DNA of 64,000 nt from Puccinellia tenuiflora (Eukaryota; Streptophyta; Magnoliopsida; Poales; Poaceae), in NCBI GenBank assembly GCA_012064385.1, contig QRDG01001734.1:930001-994000 (forward strand), in the 5' to 3' direction. How positions within the stretch are numbered: the stretch's first letter is position 1; the number at the start of each line of letters is the position of its first letter. A model generated the notes under the pieces. That model made no database searches and was not told the DNA's origin. It saw nothing but the letters and a program-made list of their open reading frames with translations. Shown here piece after piece: positions 1 through 9,934 of the stretch. Position numbers and translations under genes: made by a program.

Positions 1-635
1 CGCGGGCGGCGGCACGTCCTGGGCGCCGTCGTCGGCGGCGAGACGAGGCCGCACCGCTTGTCGCCGCAGGTGACGTTGCGGTAGGAGGTGGAGGCCGCCG
101 GGTCGAACACGGGCCCGCGCTGCTCGAAGCAGTCGAGGCACGGCGCGCACTGCAGCCAGTTGAGGTCGCTGCCGGTGTCCATGATCATCTGGAACCGCCG
201 CGGCGGCGTGCCGACGTAGAGATCCACCATGTACTCCCCCGAGCCGATCGCCACGCCGGACTCCACCGTGGCCACCAGCCGCTCCGACAGCGCCCGCCGC
301 GGCGACGAAGAAGCCACGCCGCGCCCGCCGCCGGACAGTGCCCCCACCCTCGCGCGCATCGTGTCGATGCGGATGGCGTCTTTCTTGGCCGAATCCAGGA
401 AGGAGTCCTTCCTCGTCCTGCCCGCCGCGGCGTCGGCAGCGGAACGGTGGTTCATGTGCAGCTTCAGCGATGGGGTCCGGCGCGCGAGCTCCTCCTCCTC
501 GGCGAGCAGCTTGCCGTCGCAGCCGGCGTCGGCGACGGCGGTGTTGAACAGCGGGAACTCGATGCCATACAAATTAGCAGAAGCGTGAAGCGGCGATAGG
601 ACGAGCAAGAAGATCAGTACAGAGATCTTCATCAT
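1..635 (-). CDS. Aspartyl protease (pepsin-like A1, nepenthesin type), N-terminal part
   Basis: The frame is open from the ATG at 635 to the left edge (211 codons), so the C-terminal half is outside the window. Residues 1-20 are a hydrophobic signal peptide (MMKISVLIFLL, then SPLHASA), which implies entry into the secretory pathway. A propeptide-like stretch follows to about residue 130. Next come GEYMVDLYVGTPP and the first catalytic motif DTGSD at about 153-157, followed by LNWLQCAPCLDC, a cysteine-rich insert typical of plant nepenthesin-like proteases. The second catalytic Asp lies outside the window. A second in-frame ATG directly follows the first; the outer one was chosen. Such enzymes cleave proteins in the apoplast or vacuole; the exact substrate cannot be told. 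The codons are strongly GC-rich, as in other host genes here. Confidence 0.9.
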   Translation of the reverse strand, partial: MMKISVLIFLLVLSPLHASANLYGIEFPLFNTAVADAGCDGKLLAEEEELARRTPSLKLHMNHRSAADAAAGRTRKDSFLDSAKKDAIRIDTMRARVGALSGGGRGVASSSPRRALSERLVATVESGVAIGSGEYMVDLYVGTPPRRFQMIMDTGSDLNWLQCAPCLDCFEQRGPVFDPAASTSYRNVTCGDKRCGLVSPPTTAPRTCRRP

Positions 636-859
636 AGCTTCCCGGAGCGTGAGCTGGGGAAGCAAGCAATCAAGCAAAGACCGGAGAAAGTAGGGAGCGG
701 TGACAAGACGAGGTGGGTGGGTGTTGGAATAGGCGAATGTTGGGGATGGCGGCTGCCGCAAGAACACGGTTTTGTCCAGAGACCAGAGAGATGAAGACCA
801 GACCACGGCGGTCCAACCTTGTACCGAATACTAGTCAACCCCCCTTTTCTGCTGTAGGT

Positions 860-1050
860 GGTGCCGCCCGTCGCGGACGGGGCGGGTTGATGCGCGCGCG
901 GACGTCACCGACCCCGGCGAGGAAGTCGAGCAGCGCCGCCCTGCCGGCGTCTGGCTAGGGCGCGGCTAGTGTGGCGGACAGCAGCAGGAGTGCGGCTAGG
1001 CGGAGCAGCCGGCCGGAACGGCAGGGTGCTGCACCGCCGCGAGCGTGTGG
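860..1050 (-). pseudogene. Fragment resembling the N-terminus of an LRR receptor-like kinase
   Basis: On the minus strand a leucine/alanine-rich stretch like a signal peptide (GRLLRLAALLLLSATLAAP) is followed by an in-frame TAG at 957-955. The same frame then reads DAGRAALLDFLAGVGDVRA, which matches the usual start of the LRR N-terminal cap of plant receptor-like kinases (aspartate, then ALLxFL). The frame stops again near 835, and no leucine-rich repeats or kinase domain follow. I read it as a gene fragment with a premature stop, upstream of the protease gene and in the same orientation. Chance similarity of a GC-rich stretch cannot be excluded. Confidence 0.4.
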
Positions 1051-1111
1051 GGACTGGAGGATGTGGTGGTTCAAGCTGGGCAGCTGGCTGTGCTGCTGCT
1101 TTGATCTGAGT

Positions 1112-1705
1112 AATGGAGACGCACACGGAGTGGAAGCGAAGGAGAGGTGGGTGGTGAACTGGTGATGGCTCTGGCTGCTGCGCTTGCTTGGCTTGGGGAG
1201 GGAGGGCGTGTCTGTCTGTTGTGCGAGGCGAGGGAGGGGAGGAGGGCTTAGTTGGGGTGATGGCCGATGGCCGCGCCTTGGGGTGGTCACTGGTCAGACA
1301 GACGGTCACAGCGTGACGCGCCATTTGTGCGCGCTGGACACGCGTGGGGATTGTTGGGTGCTTCGGCAGGCAGGGGAAACGATTTCTGCACGGTTCGTTG
1401 AGTTGGTCAATTCCATTTTTCGGAATCGAAAGCTACCAAAGTCAAAAAGGTTGAACCATGTGGTCTAAAAGAGGGAGCACTTGGAATTGTCAATGAGACC
1501 GACATCCTGAGATGAAAAAAAAATCATATAGTAGTAGTAATATTGATTTGTTGCTGTGTTTGGTCCCTTTCAAAACAATTTGTTGGAACAAAGACGATGA
1601 CCATCTGACCAGGTTTGCCTACCACATGTTCGTCGTAATAATGCCTTAATTACTCAAAGTGAGATGTCTTTACCAAAAGGAGCGCTTTGGAACAGTACAC
1701 TATCT
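1112..1705. other. No recognisable feature
   Basis: The first 200 bases are GC-rich and the rest AT-rich. Open frames here are short and show no family motif. Confidence 0.5.
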
Positions 1706-1714
1706 ATGTTTTTT

Positions 1715-2583
1715 GAGTAAATTCTATTTTTTACCCTCTAGTTTGACATTTGTGATAGTGACTACCCCATTTAACACAAATTCTTCCGGCTTACCCCATT
1801 TATCAAAACTTGTGACAAAATTTACCCCATTAAACTTTTTCCCATTCTATTGGCTGAGATATGGTCGTCATGTCTGCATGCCTTGCCATATTGGTGGTGT
1901 ATTTTGTCCTGGTTCGTTTTATCCCGCACGATTTTGCACTTGTAGTTGTTGCCCGCCTGATATATTGAGCCACCGTTGGGATCATCGTGTGATCTCCCAC
2001 CGGCAGCGCTCGTCTTATATGATGCTACGGCTGCTCCTGTTGCATCGATCATTCGGCTGCAACTTATAGAGAAGCTAACATGCACTGGTACTGTGTAAGA
2101 TACAAGACCAAGAACGAAAATTGCTTAGAGTAAGAGAAGAACACCACATGCGTATTTCAGTATATCACCACTAGTGCACTAGCATGCTCTAGATAGCTAG
2201 CTAACTACTAGTCGTATTTTGTTGTGCCCAGCGGACAAAAGATGACGGCGTTGCGGCTTCATCAGGACACTAAGACGTATTTGGGCAATGGACAAGAGCG
2301 CAGTGCTAGTGTCATGGTGGAATTAATACTGGCGGGGATGGGGAATGTCAATGAGAGACATGGCTACCACGGCAGGGGAGAGGAGATGACGGCATCGTGG
2401 GCAAAGGCGAGGGCCGCCGGCGAGGGGAAGCAGAAGGCCACATCAAGGTGTAATAATAATAGTTTAGTAGGGGTAAAAATTGACATGAGTTCCACTAAAT
2501 GGGGTAAATAGGAAGAATTGTTGTTAAATGGGGTAATTTGTGTCACAAATGTCAAACTTGGGGGTTAAAAATGGAATTCACTC
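1715..2583. mobile_element. Non-autonomous Mutator-like element with long terminal inverted repeats
   Basis: The left end reads GAGTAAATTCTATTTTTTAC. The reverse complement of the right end reads GAGTGAATTCCATTTTTAAC. Similarity continues for about 110-130 bases on each side, with the shared blocks TTTGACATTTGTGA and TTACCCCATTTAACA. A perfect 9-bp direct repeat, ATGTTTTTT, lies at 1706-1714 and 2584-2592. Long TIRs with a 9-bp target duplication are the mark of the Mutator superfamily. No transposase is visible in the 869 bases, so it must have been moved by an enzyme encoded elsewhere. Confidence 0.8.
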
Positions 2584-2670
2584 ATGTTTTTTTCTTCATA
2601 GATTTTGAAGGTTTAGGATGCCAGATTGATCTCAGATAATTATATTCTACTCTAAGATTTTAGGATGATA

Positions 2671-2912
2671 CTCCCTTTTGTTTCTTGATATAAGGTGTAA
2701 CGGTATTTTACATGGGGTGTACTCATTTTTTTCCTAAAAAAATCGAGAAAGAGGAGTTCCAAATAGTCACAAATTGAAAATTATTCGTAAAATTACTCCG
2801 TTCCGTATTGTGAATCGTTTGTGGATGTGTAAAATTGTCCACAAATCGCAATACACCGTATATTTTAAAAAAATCTCAAAACCTTAGGCACTTTATATAA
2901 GGAACGAGGAAG
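2671..2912. mobile_element. Stowaway-type MITE
   Basis: The left end is CTCCCTTTTGTTTCTTGATA and the inverted right end is CTTCCTCGTTCCTTATATAA, both variants of the Stowaway terminus CTCCCTCCGTTCC. The element is flanked by TA on both sides (2669-2670 and 2913-2914), the Tc1/Mariner target duplication. It is 242 bp and has no coding capacity. The TIRs have diverged, so it is an old copy. Confidence 0.75.
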
Positions 2913-2914
2913 TA

Positions 2915-3590
2915 TATTCAAATTTAGAGTTGTGCTCCAAGGTATACGTGTTGACAAAATTATTGTTTGTACTTAATTGCTTCGCAAATGTGTGAGCTAC
3001 GATCTGAATGCTTTGCTTTGGGTGACAGGTGAGTCTTACACCAGCGGCAAGCCGACGACAACAACCAACCGCGATATACGTGGAATTGGTGGTTTTTGTA
3101 AGCTTGGTACATGCGTGCTCCATTCTCCCCGCCCCATATATACTTCACGTTTGGCGAACTAATAATTTGATTTTAGGATGTAACATATGTCATAAGTTGT
3201 GCATGGGCTCTTAGATTGGTCATTCGACATAGACACACTTCCTCTAATCGACGCCCGAGACACAAGGAAATACCTCACCTGCTTGATTTCTTTGTCATGA
3301 TGCTAATAGCTTTTATGGTTGTGTTCTTGAATTAGAATTGCTTTAGTTGTTCATGTATTTAACTTAGTTGAGTAGTAGGATCGTGGTAAGTTATGGATAC
3401 ATGCATATTATGTGAGGAAATCTAGTGTTGATGCATGTGTGGATGCTATCATCGACTCGACACACTTCACTCCTTCAATCGTGCAGTCCTAAATGAATAC
3501 CTCATCTCTTTGATTTCTTATTTCTATAATTGATAGTGCTCATTCTACTAATCCTTTGTTGTGAGCATGCATCTCATGTTGAGGAAGGAC
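2915..3590. other. AT-rich stretch without a gene
   Basis: No coding signal. Two diverged copies of a short block (CACACTTC, then AATACCTCA and TTTGATTTCTT) occur near 3233-3295 and 3460-3525, suggesting an old local duplication. Confidence 0.4.
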
Positions 3591-3689
3591 CAACACTTAT
3601 AGATTCAGCAAGAACTATGATGCCGGAGTTCAAGTCTCTGTGTAATTTTGAGGCCGAAATAGTGTCTGTATAATTTTTGGGCCGAAACC

Positions 3690-4460
3690 ATCAACACCAT
3701 ATGTCATGCAACCAACCGGCTCTATCTTCGCAATATCAGGAACTCCATATCAAATACTCACCGGCAAGAGCCCAACCTCACGTTCTTCCGGGTGTCCGGT
3801 TGTAAGTGTTTCATCCTATAGAAAGGTATCCGTTTGTCTAAATTTGAAACTAAAACCGTTGCGGGGAAATATTTATTGGATATGCTTCAAACTCTCATGC
3901 TTATATAGTCTACAACAAATCCATGGGATGTGTTGAATAATCTTGTAACGCGAAGTTTGATGATAGTAATGGCTGCCAAGCAGGACAAGTTGATCTTAAT
4001 GATGTAGGTGATGAAATTTCTCCTCAAGTTATAAGAAGAATGAGTGTGGGTCAAATCCTACCCATTGAGAAACCCCTTGTGGTGGAAAGACGAGGCCAAT
4101 ATTCTACTCAAGTGGAACCATCATCTTCACAATATCTACAAGCAATCCAAGAGCAAGAACATGTCTCTCAAACAAGTGAACAAGAATATGTAAATGTTGA
4201 TGAAGATCAACCTAATTGTGGTGGTGCACAAAAAGATGTAAAAAATCAAGTTCAAGAGGATTGTCAAACTTACGAAGAAGAAGTGCCTCAAAATAAAGAA
4301 TCTCAAGAATCTGTAGAAGAAGAAGCTCGAATATGTCGTGCAATAAAGATCGCTTCCAAGTTAGGAAGAGACTACCATACATTGGACCAAGTCCTAGGAA
4401 GTGTGAGAAAAGGGATAAATACTCGTAAACAATTAGCGAATTTTTGTGGCCATCACACGA
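3690..4460 (+). pseudogene. Decayed Copia (Sirevirus-like) pol remnant, integrase C-terminus and linker
   Basis: Around 3715-3800 broken frames resemble the integrase C-terminal part of the Sirevirus elements further right in this window (NRL, then ILTG, then the GCKCF region). From 4040 an open stretch carries PIEKPLVVERRGQYSTQVEP, matching PIEEPLVVDREGQCSTHVEP of the intact element at 38153-41515. It ends at TRKQLANFCGHH, matching TRRQLANFSDHQ. The Glu/Gln-rich linker between integrase and reverse transcriptase is kept, but the reverse transcriptase is missing. There are several frame breaks and no LTRs, so it is an old, truncated relic. Confidence 0.75.
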
Positions 4461-4519
4461 TTAATTTCTTGTTTTGTGGCCATGCATGCATAACTCGATT
4501 ATTCCGAGTGCAAAAATCT

Positions 4520-5340
4520 TAGTTGAAATTTGTATGCAACCCATCTGGAATTAGAAAAATCTCAGTTGCAATCTATGTGCAACCCATGTGTAATTAGGGA
4601 AATTCTAAGTTGCAAACCATTTACAATTCATGGGCTACACGAATGACAATGCAAATTTTACGCTTCTAGGATTCAGTGAGCTCTAACATTATTGTTATTC
4701 GAGTAAGAATTAGCAATACTATTATTTTCATTTATTTTCTTCAATTATGTACCACCAAGGAAGTCCTTAGCGCTTGAACTTGCTCGAACAAATTTGAAAT
4801 ACTTACTTTATCATCATTATATACCTCACATTAGTGGCGTCTTTCAATGTAATGCTTGCAAACGGACGGGTCATACATGGCCAGGACTATTAATCATAAT
4901 TATCGGGAAAATTACTAGTTCTTCTTTTTTCAATCCGGGTAAATTACTACAGTCCCCGCTAGAAATATTTGGGGGGGGGGGGGGGGGGGGTGGTAGGCCC
5001 ATTTATCAAAGAAAAGCAAGCCCAAGCGTCATTGCTTAGCCTCCCAGCCCGTTACACCCCGATGAATTAGGCCCAAGCTCCGAGGAGCTCCTATATCATG
5101 CAGTACGCGGAGGAAGCGGGGCAACGCGCACCCCTCCGTGGCCAAATGGGTCGGCCCAACTGCACAAGTACGCTTCACTTCATCTTTTATTTTTCGTTTT
5201 ATTTTATATTTTTATTTTCATTTCTGTTTTTATACTAACAAATACAATGTGTTTATATTTGTCGTAAAAAGGACAAAATTTATTGTAATAAAAATATATT
5301 TGTATATTTTAAATAACAAATATAATATATTTATTTAATT
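4520..5340. other. Non-coding stretch
   Basis: Contains near-duplicate phrases at 4520-4620 (TCTTAGTTGAAATTTGTATG and AATCTCAGTTGCAATCTATG), then the G run, then a short GC-rich block at 5030-5165. No convincing gene. Confidence 0.4.
4971..4990. repeat. Uninterrupted run of 20 G
   Basis: Twenty consecutive G on the plus strand, between AT-rich sequence and a more GC-rich block. Runs of this kind can form G-quadruplexes and are often mis-sized in assemblies. Confidence 0.9.
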
Positions 5341-5344
5341 TGAC

Positions 5345-5930
5345 CTATTTCCAAACATGAAAATTTATGTTATTTGAACGAATTTTTAATAAAATATTTA
5401 TCACATTTCAATGATTTTCAAAACATGAACAATTATGTTATTTGAACGAATTTTCAATAAAAATTTATCATATTTGAACAATTTTCAAAACATGAACAAT
5501 TATGTTATTTGAACGAATTTCCAAATATGAACTATTATGTTATTTGAACGATTTTTAATAAAATATTTATCTTATTTGAACAATTTTCAAAACATGAAAT
5601 TTTATGTTATTTGAAAGATTTTCATAATATAAACAATTATGTTATTTGCACGAATTTTCAATAAATCATTTATCTTATTTGAAGGATATGCAAAACATGA
5701 ACAAAAATATGTTATTTGAACAAATTTCAATAAAATATTTATCTTATTTGAATAATTTTCAAAACATGAAAAATATGTTGTTTTAAACGAATTTTCAAAA
5801 TATGAACTTTTCGTTATTTGAACAATTTTTCATAAAACATTTACCTCATTGAACGATTTTTCGAAATATAACATTTTTATGTTATTGGAAAATTTAGAAC
5901 ATTTATATTACTTAAAATAATAAACTATTC
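5345..5930. repeat. AT-rich imperfect tandem repeat, basic unit about 67 bp
   Basis: The phrase AACATGAACAATTATGTTAT followed by TTGAACGAATTTTCAATAAA and a TTATC-TTATTTGAA block recurs at least six times. Some units carry an extra sub-unit of about 34 bases, giving alternating lengths of about 67 and 100 bases. Copies differ by point changes and small indels, as in an old minisatellite or the internal array of a transposon. Confidence 0.75.
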
Positions 5931-5954
5931 ATTTTTTCCATAACATAAACATTT

Positions 5955-6225
5955 ATTTATATAAAACTAAAAAAGAGAGAAGACAAAAAAAAAGAAAACA
6001 GATAATAAACATAAGAAAGAAATAAGAAAAACGAAAAAAAGGAAATGCAAATAAGAAAAACAAAAAAAAAGAAACAGGGTAACGAAAAAGAAAAGGAAAA
6101 ACGAAAGAAGAAACGAAAAAATATTAAACATAAAATAGAATAAGTAAAACAGAAATAGAAGAAAAAATAAGACAGAAAAAAACAAGAAAGAGAAAAAAAC
6201 AAAAGGCAAAACAGAGAAAAAAACG
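5955..6225. repeat. Purine-rich low-complexity tract
   Basis: About 270 bases composed almost wholly of A and G with scattered AAAC and ATAA words. The apparent hydrophobic minus-strand frames (Phe/Leu/Ser-rich) result from this composition and are not genes. Confidence 0.85.
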
Positions 6226-6544
6226 GGGATGCTCTTAATGAGCCGGCCCATTAGCTCCAGGGTGGTACGCAGAGCTTTGTTAGCTTCGCCGTAGGCGGAG
6301 CATAGGAATTGCGCAACCTCCGCCACTGGATGTATCGATGGCGCTGATGAAAAATGGGGCCCGTCGTCGCGGCCATCAACTGCGGCATCGCGACACATGA
6401 GACTAGTTGACACCACGTAGGCTGGGCAGGCAGGGCAGCCGCCGATGTTCCGCACGCATATGTCTCAAGCGGCCGCGTGCATGCGTATGTATCCAGGCCC
6501 AAGCCATGCATGCAATCACGCCTTGATCGCACGCTAAGCCATCA

Positions 6545-8044
6545 GGGCAACTCCAACGCGTCGACCCATTTTGTCCGAAATGCTCCGTTTCGGTCCGTTT
6601 GGGTGCAAAGCACGGCCCAACGCGCCGACGCAAACGGACCCATGGTCCGTTTTTCGTCCGTCCCGCATCCGGCCAGACCCATTCCTGGCCCAAATCTGGG
6701 GCAGGTTTGCGTCCACACGGACGAGAAACGGAGCGTCGCTGCATCCGGCCGCATCCGTCCACGCCGGTCCACCTCCCCGATGCGGCCCCACTCGTAGCGA
6801 CACAAACCTACAACCAGGTCCTTTTTATCCACGCGTGCGGGGGGGCCCGGCCAGTTCATCCCCACTTCTGGCCACTAGTGCTCCCCGCCGCCGGCACCAA
6901 ACCCTAGCCCACCGCCCCACCGCCCAATAAGGTTCTTCAAGAAGAAGGGCAAGGGAGCGCACAACGCCGAGGCCGGGTCCTCGTCGGGGCAGCGACGCCG
7001 CGCTCCCGCCCCGGCCGCTACGTTCCAGTTTGCGCCGCCGGCGGTGGCGAACCAGCCGCACTTGAGGGAACGGTCCTACATTGGCGTCGACACCTGCCGG
7101 TGGTACTGGGACAACGCCGTCCCGCTCCCCTGGTCGGACGTCCATCCCCCGGACAAGTGGCATCTAAATCTGGAGAGGATTCCGGTGCCTGTCGTCCTGA
7201 TGAGCGGCCGAGCCAGGCAGCAGGAGATCCAGCGTCGGCGGGCCCAGCTACTGCCGGACCTCCTCCACGACCCGGCGTTCGCGCCGGAGAGTCCCTACTG
7301 GGACACTTGGTTCCACGACGAGCACGACGCTCGTCGCCGGACGACGTTCCCTGTCCGTGCTGGCACCGTCGTCGCCCCCACTGATGTGGGTGAAGGAGGA
7401 GCAGCACGAGCCCGACCTGGACGAGGAGCAGGACGACCTCGAGCTCAAGCAGGCCATGGCGGCCTCGCTGGTCACCCAAGCCGCGGAGGAGGCCCGCATG
7501 TGTCTAGGGCTGGACATCATGCTGCGCCGGTCCGCCGAGCAGGCCCAGCATCCGCCGCCGCGACCGCCGTGGTACGAGCGAATGGCCATGGAGCTGCCGT
7601 CGGTTCCGCCTCTACCCGAGGGGTTAATCGGCCTGAACTGTTGCTGGTCCGGCCTGCTCCCCGAGCTGCCGGAGCAGCCGCCGACACCCCCCGGCGATGG
7701 CGAGTGTGCCACCGGCCCATCTTTGGGCCCCGCCGCCGTTCATCGACCTAGCCGATGACGACAACGACGAGTAGGCCGGCGGTAGCTAGGGTAGTAGCTA
7801 GGGCGGTTTTTTTTATTTTCGTTAAGTGTAAACGGGCCGTATGTGGCCCATCCCCCTATCTATGAATGAAAACGGCCTTTTACTGGCCTGCTAAGGATGG
7901 AACAAAAAAGAAATGGGTCGGCCGCATTGGGTGCGCTGCGCACGGCCCGGACGCCGCCGGAGATTTGTTGTTCATCGCCCAACCCAAACGGATGAAAAAC
8001 GGACCAAAACCAGGTTCGTTTGCGTCTCTGCGTTGGAGTTTCCC
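6545..8044. mobile_element. TIR element carrying a non-transposase gene (PIF/Harbinger-like ends)
   Basis: The left end GGGCAACTCCAACGC is matched by the inverted right end GGGAAACTCCAACGC (14 of 15). Next to both ends lie blocks of CGGTCCGTTTGGG-type sequence (for example CCCAAACGG, then GAAAAACGGACC near 7984-8010), which I know from grass elements with CTCCAACGCG termini. Flanks share GCCAT close to both ends, but a clean target duplication is not visible. The element has no transposase; the single gene inside is listed separately. The superfamily is inferred only from the ends. Confidence 0.6.
6927..7774 (+). pseudogene. Conserved grass transposon-borne gene of unknown function, broken
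   Basis: The frame reads RFFKKKGKG, then a QRRRAPAPA basic/Pro/Ala stretch, then RSYIGVDTCRWYW, then HLNLERIPVPVV, MSGRARQQEIQRRRAQLLPD and SPYWDTWFHDEHDARRR. After about 7350 the matching sequence moves to another frame (EEQHEPDLDEEQDDLELKQA, an acidic helix, then AAEEARMCLGLDIML). It ends in a third frame with PPFIDLADDDNDE and a stop at 7774. The expected start codon is ATA at 6927. It therefore has a lost start and two frameshifts. From memory of grass sequences, proteins with this SGRAR/RRRA layout are common in Triticeae and lie in such elements; no biochemical function is known to me. Confidence 0.6.
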
Positions 8045-8768
8045 TCGGCCATGGACGTGGTCAAGATCGGAAGGCCGGCAATAACCAACGAAGTGCCAGA
8101 TCCGGGAGCCGGCGACACACGGCAGCGACAGACAGATCAGGAAGCCGGTGACCTAGGACGATGGCGGCTAGATCGAGAGACGATTGCAGGGCAGAGGAGG
8201 AGACCACCATGCAGGAGAACAGAAAAACCGGGCGGAGACGCCCGCCGCCGCTGTCGACCATTCGGCCGGCCTCCTTCGGATTTTTTTTTCAATTCTGGCC
8301 CTTTGGACAGACTAATCACATATGTGGCCTCTTTACAAAACTATTACTCAAAGCTGACCTCTAAGATCGGCGCCAACGAGGATGAAACCGACCTTTTCGG
8401 CGCCAATTTTGGTTTGCGCCGACGTATCGGAGCATCTGAGTGCAGAAATGGCTTGACGCCGATATGTAGAAGTTCGGGTCCATCCTTATTGGCACCGACA
8501 TCAGAGGCCAAATTTGTAAAGGGGTAGATTTTGCAATAAAAAATACTCCTCCGAAGGCAGCGAGGGAGGGCCACCTAAGGTGGCCGCGGCGGCGCCTCCG
8601 GAGTCACCCGAAGCGACCAGGTAGGCTACGGTTGTTGATGGACAAATTTCTCTCTCTATTCTTCTTTCAAGGGACATGAACAACGGCAAAGTTGAAATTA
8701 ATTCAGTCACAAATGATGCATGAAAAATCGTATATCCCTGCAAATGTGGTGATCTAGTAGATACTATA
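8045..8768. other. Non-coding, transposon-like sequence
   Basis: Mixed GC-rich and AT-rich sequence with short frames. The phrases GGCGCCAA and CGCCGA recur at 8370-8520 as in transposon tails, but I see no ends or genes. Confidence 0.3.
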
Positions 8769-8867
8769 CTACTCCATCAGATCCGTAAGTACTGTCGCTG
8801 ACTCTATACGTATTTTGTACTACCCAGTTAAGTTTCCACGACAGTGTTTTCGGACCGGAGGTAGTAG
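8769..8867. mobile_element. Short Stowaway-like MITE remnant
   Basis: The left end CTCCATCAGATCCGTAAGTA followed by CTGTCG mirrors the inverted right end CTACCTCCGGTCCGAAAACA followed by CTGTCG. This is the pattern of a Stowaway MITE of the CTCCCTCCGTCCGAAAA family, reduced to about 100 bp. Flanking TA/GTA sequences are compatible with a TA target site. Confidence 0.55.
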
Positions 8868-8869
8868 TA

Positions 8870-9934
8870 TATTACTCCCTGAAAGAGTATGTATAAGGTG
8901 TAGTCTTGTTCTGAACCAAGATCACTGACCTCCTGAAAGAGTTTCTTTCTGTAAATACACAAACTCATTAAAAAGAGTTACAGCTGCATACACACAAGTT
9001 TCGGAAACAAAACCGGATCTATGTGGTTTGAAACAAGAACGAAACTGCAATTGCGAACAAATTGGGTTGTTCCAAAATTAATTTTATACAGCATTTTTCT
9101 GACGGAACAACCTAACATAGTAACCCAAGAAGGGTTAAAATTGAATTACTTTACTACATTTTATGATTGCACAACCTGTTGTAGAAATGTATTAATCCCA
9201 GTCTCCCGAATGCACAACAATTCATCCAACGGAAATGAATAGATGATCTTAAGATGAGAGCTTAGTAATATTTTTCAACCGGGCTAGCCCCCGCTTAATG
9301 AAAATACAGAGCTCATTACAGAAGCAATTAGAAGGGGACGGGACAGATTGGGGATAGCGAGTTAGGGCAGTACTAGTTGGAATCCCGTCTCAAAGACCAC
9401 TACGGGGCAAAACCTATTACAACAACAAACAACTCCTAAATACAGAGCTTATTAATATGTTCAATGCAACTGCAGTTATTACTGCCTGACCTGGCTAATT
9501 GCATGCCCATTCATGGTAAAGCAATCAACATGAAGGATACATGCCTAAATCCATTCATTGATACCATATACTCCTATTGTACTAGGTGAATACCCAGAGT
9601 TTATAGGTATCGTGATCTGAATACAGATGAGGTCGGTGTGAGTACCCTTGTTGTCTTGTTGATCCGCTTGCATTCGTCTACCATCTTGTTCAGCACAAGA
9701 TCATTGTAGAGATCCACCACCTGCTAAAAGGAGTAACTGTGTGACATCTTGGTCACTCGATAGGACATGAATGCATCTACGAATCTGCAGCAAAAATGTT
9801 TCTTCTTTTCTCAACTTCGCTGAATCCCCACTAGAGTCTGTAAGGAGAGAGCTTGTAGTTTCGAATATCAACCAAATCTGAACACAGCTTCAGATCACAA
9901 CTCGGCATGAAGTGGAGCACCCTAGCAACCTCCT
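8870..9934. other. Non-coding 3' flank of the receptor kinase gene
   Basis: AT-rich, no family motif in any frame. The part next to 9935 will include the 3' UTR of the minus-strand kinase gene; no clear poly(A) signal could be assigned. Confidence 0.4.

Noticed and set aside
905..1324. 139-codon minus-strand frame as an intact gene
   Set aside because: Pro/Ser/Arg-rich shadow of GC-rich sequence; the plausible signal is the other frame, which carries the receptor-kinase-like fragment.
5957..6455. Hydrophobic minus-strand protein rich in Phe, Leu and Ser
   Set aside because: It is the translation of a purine-rich low-complexity tract.
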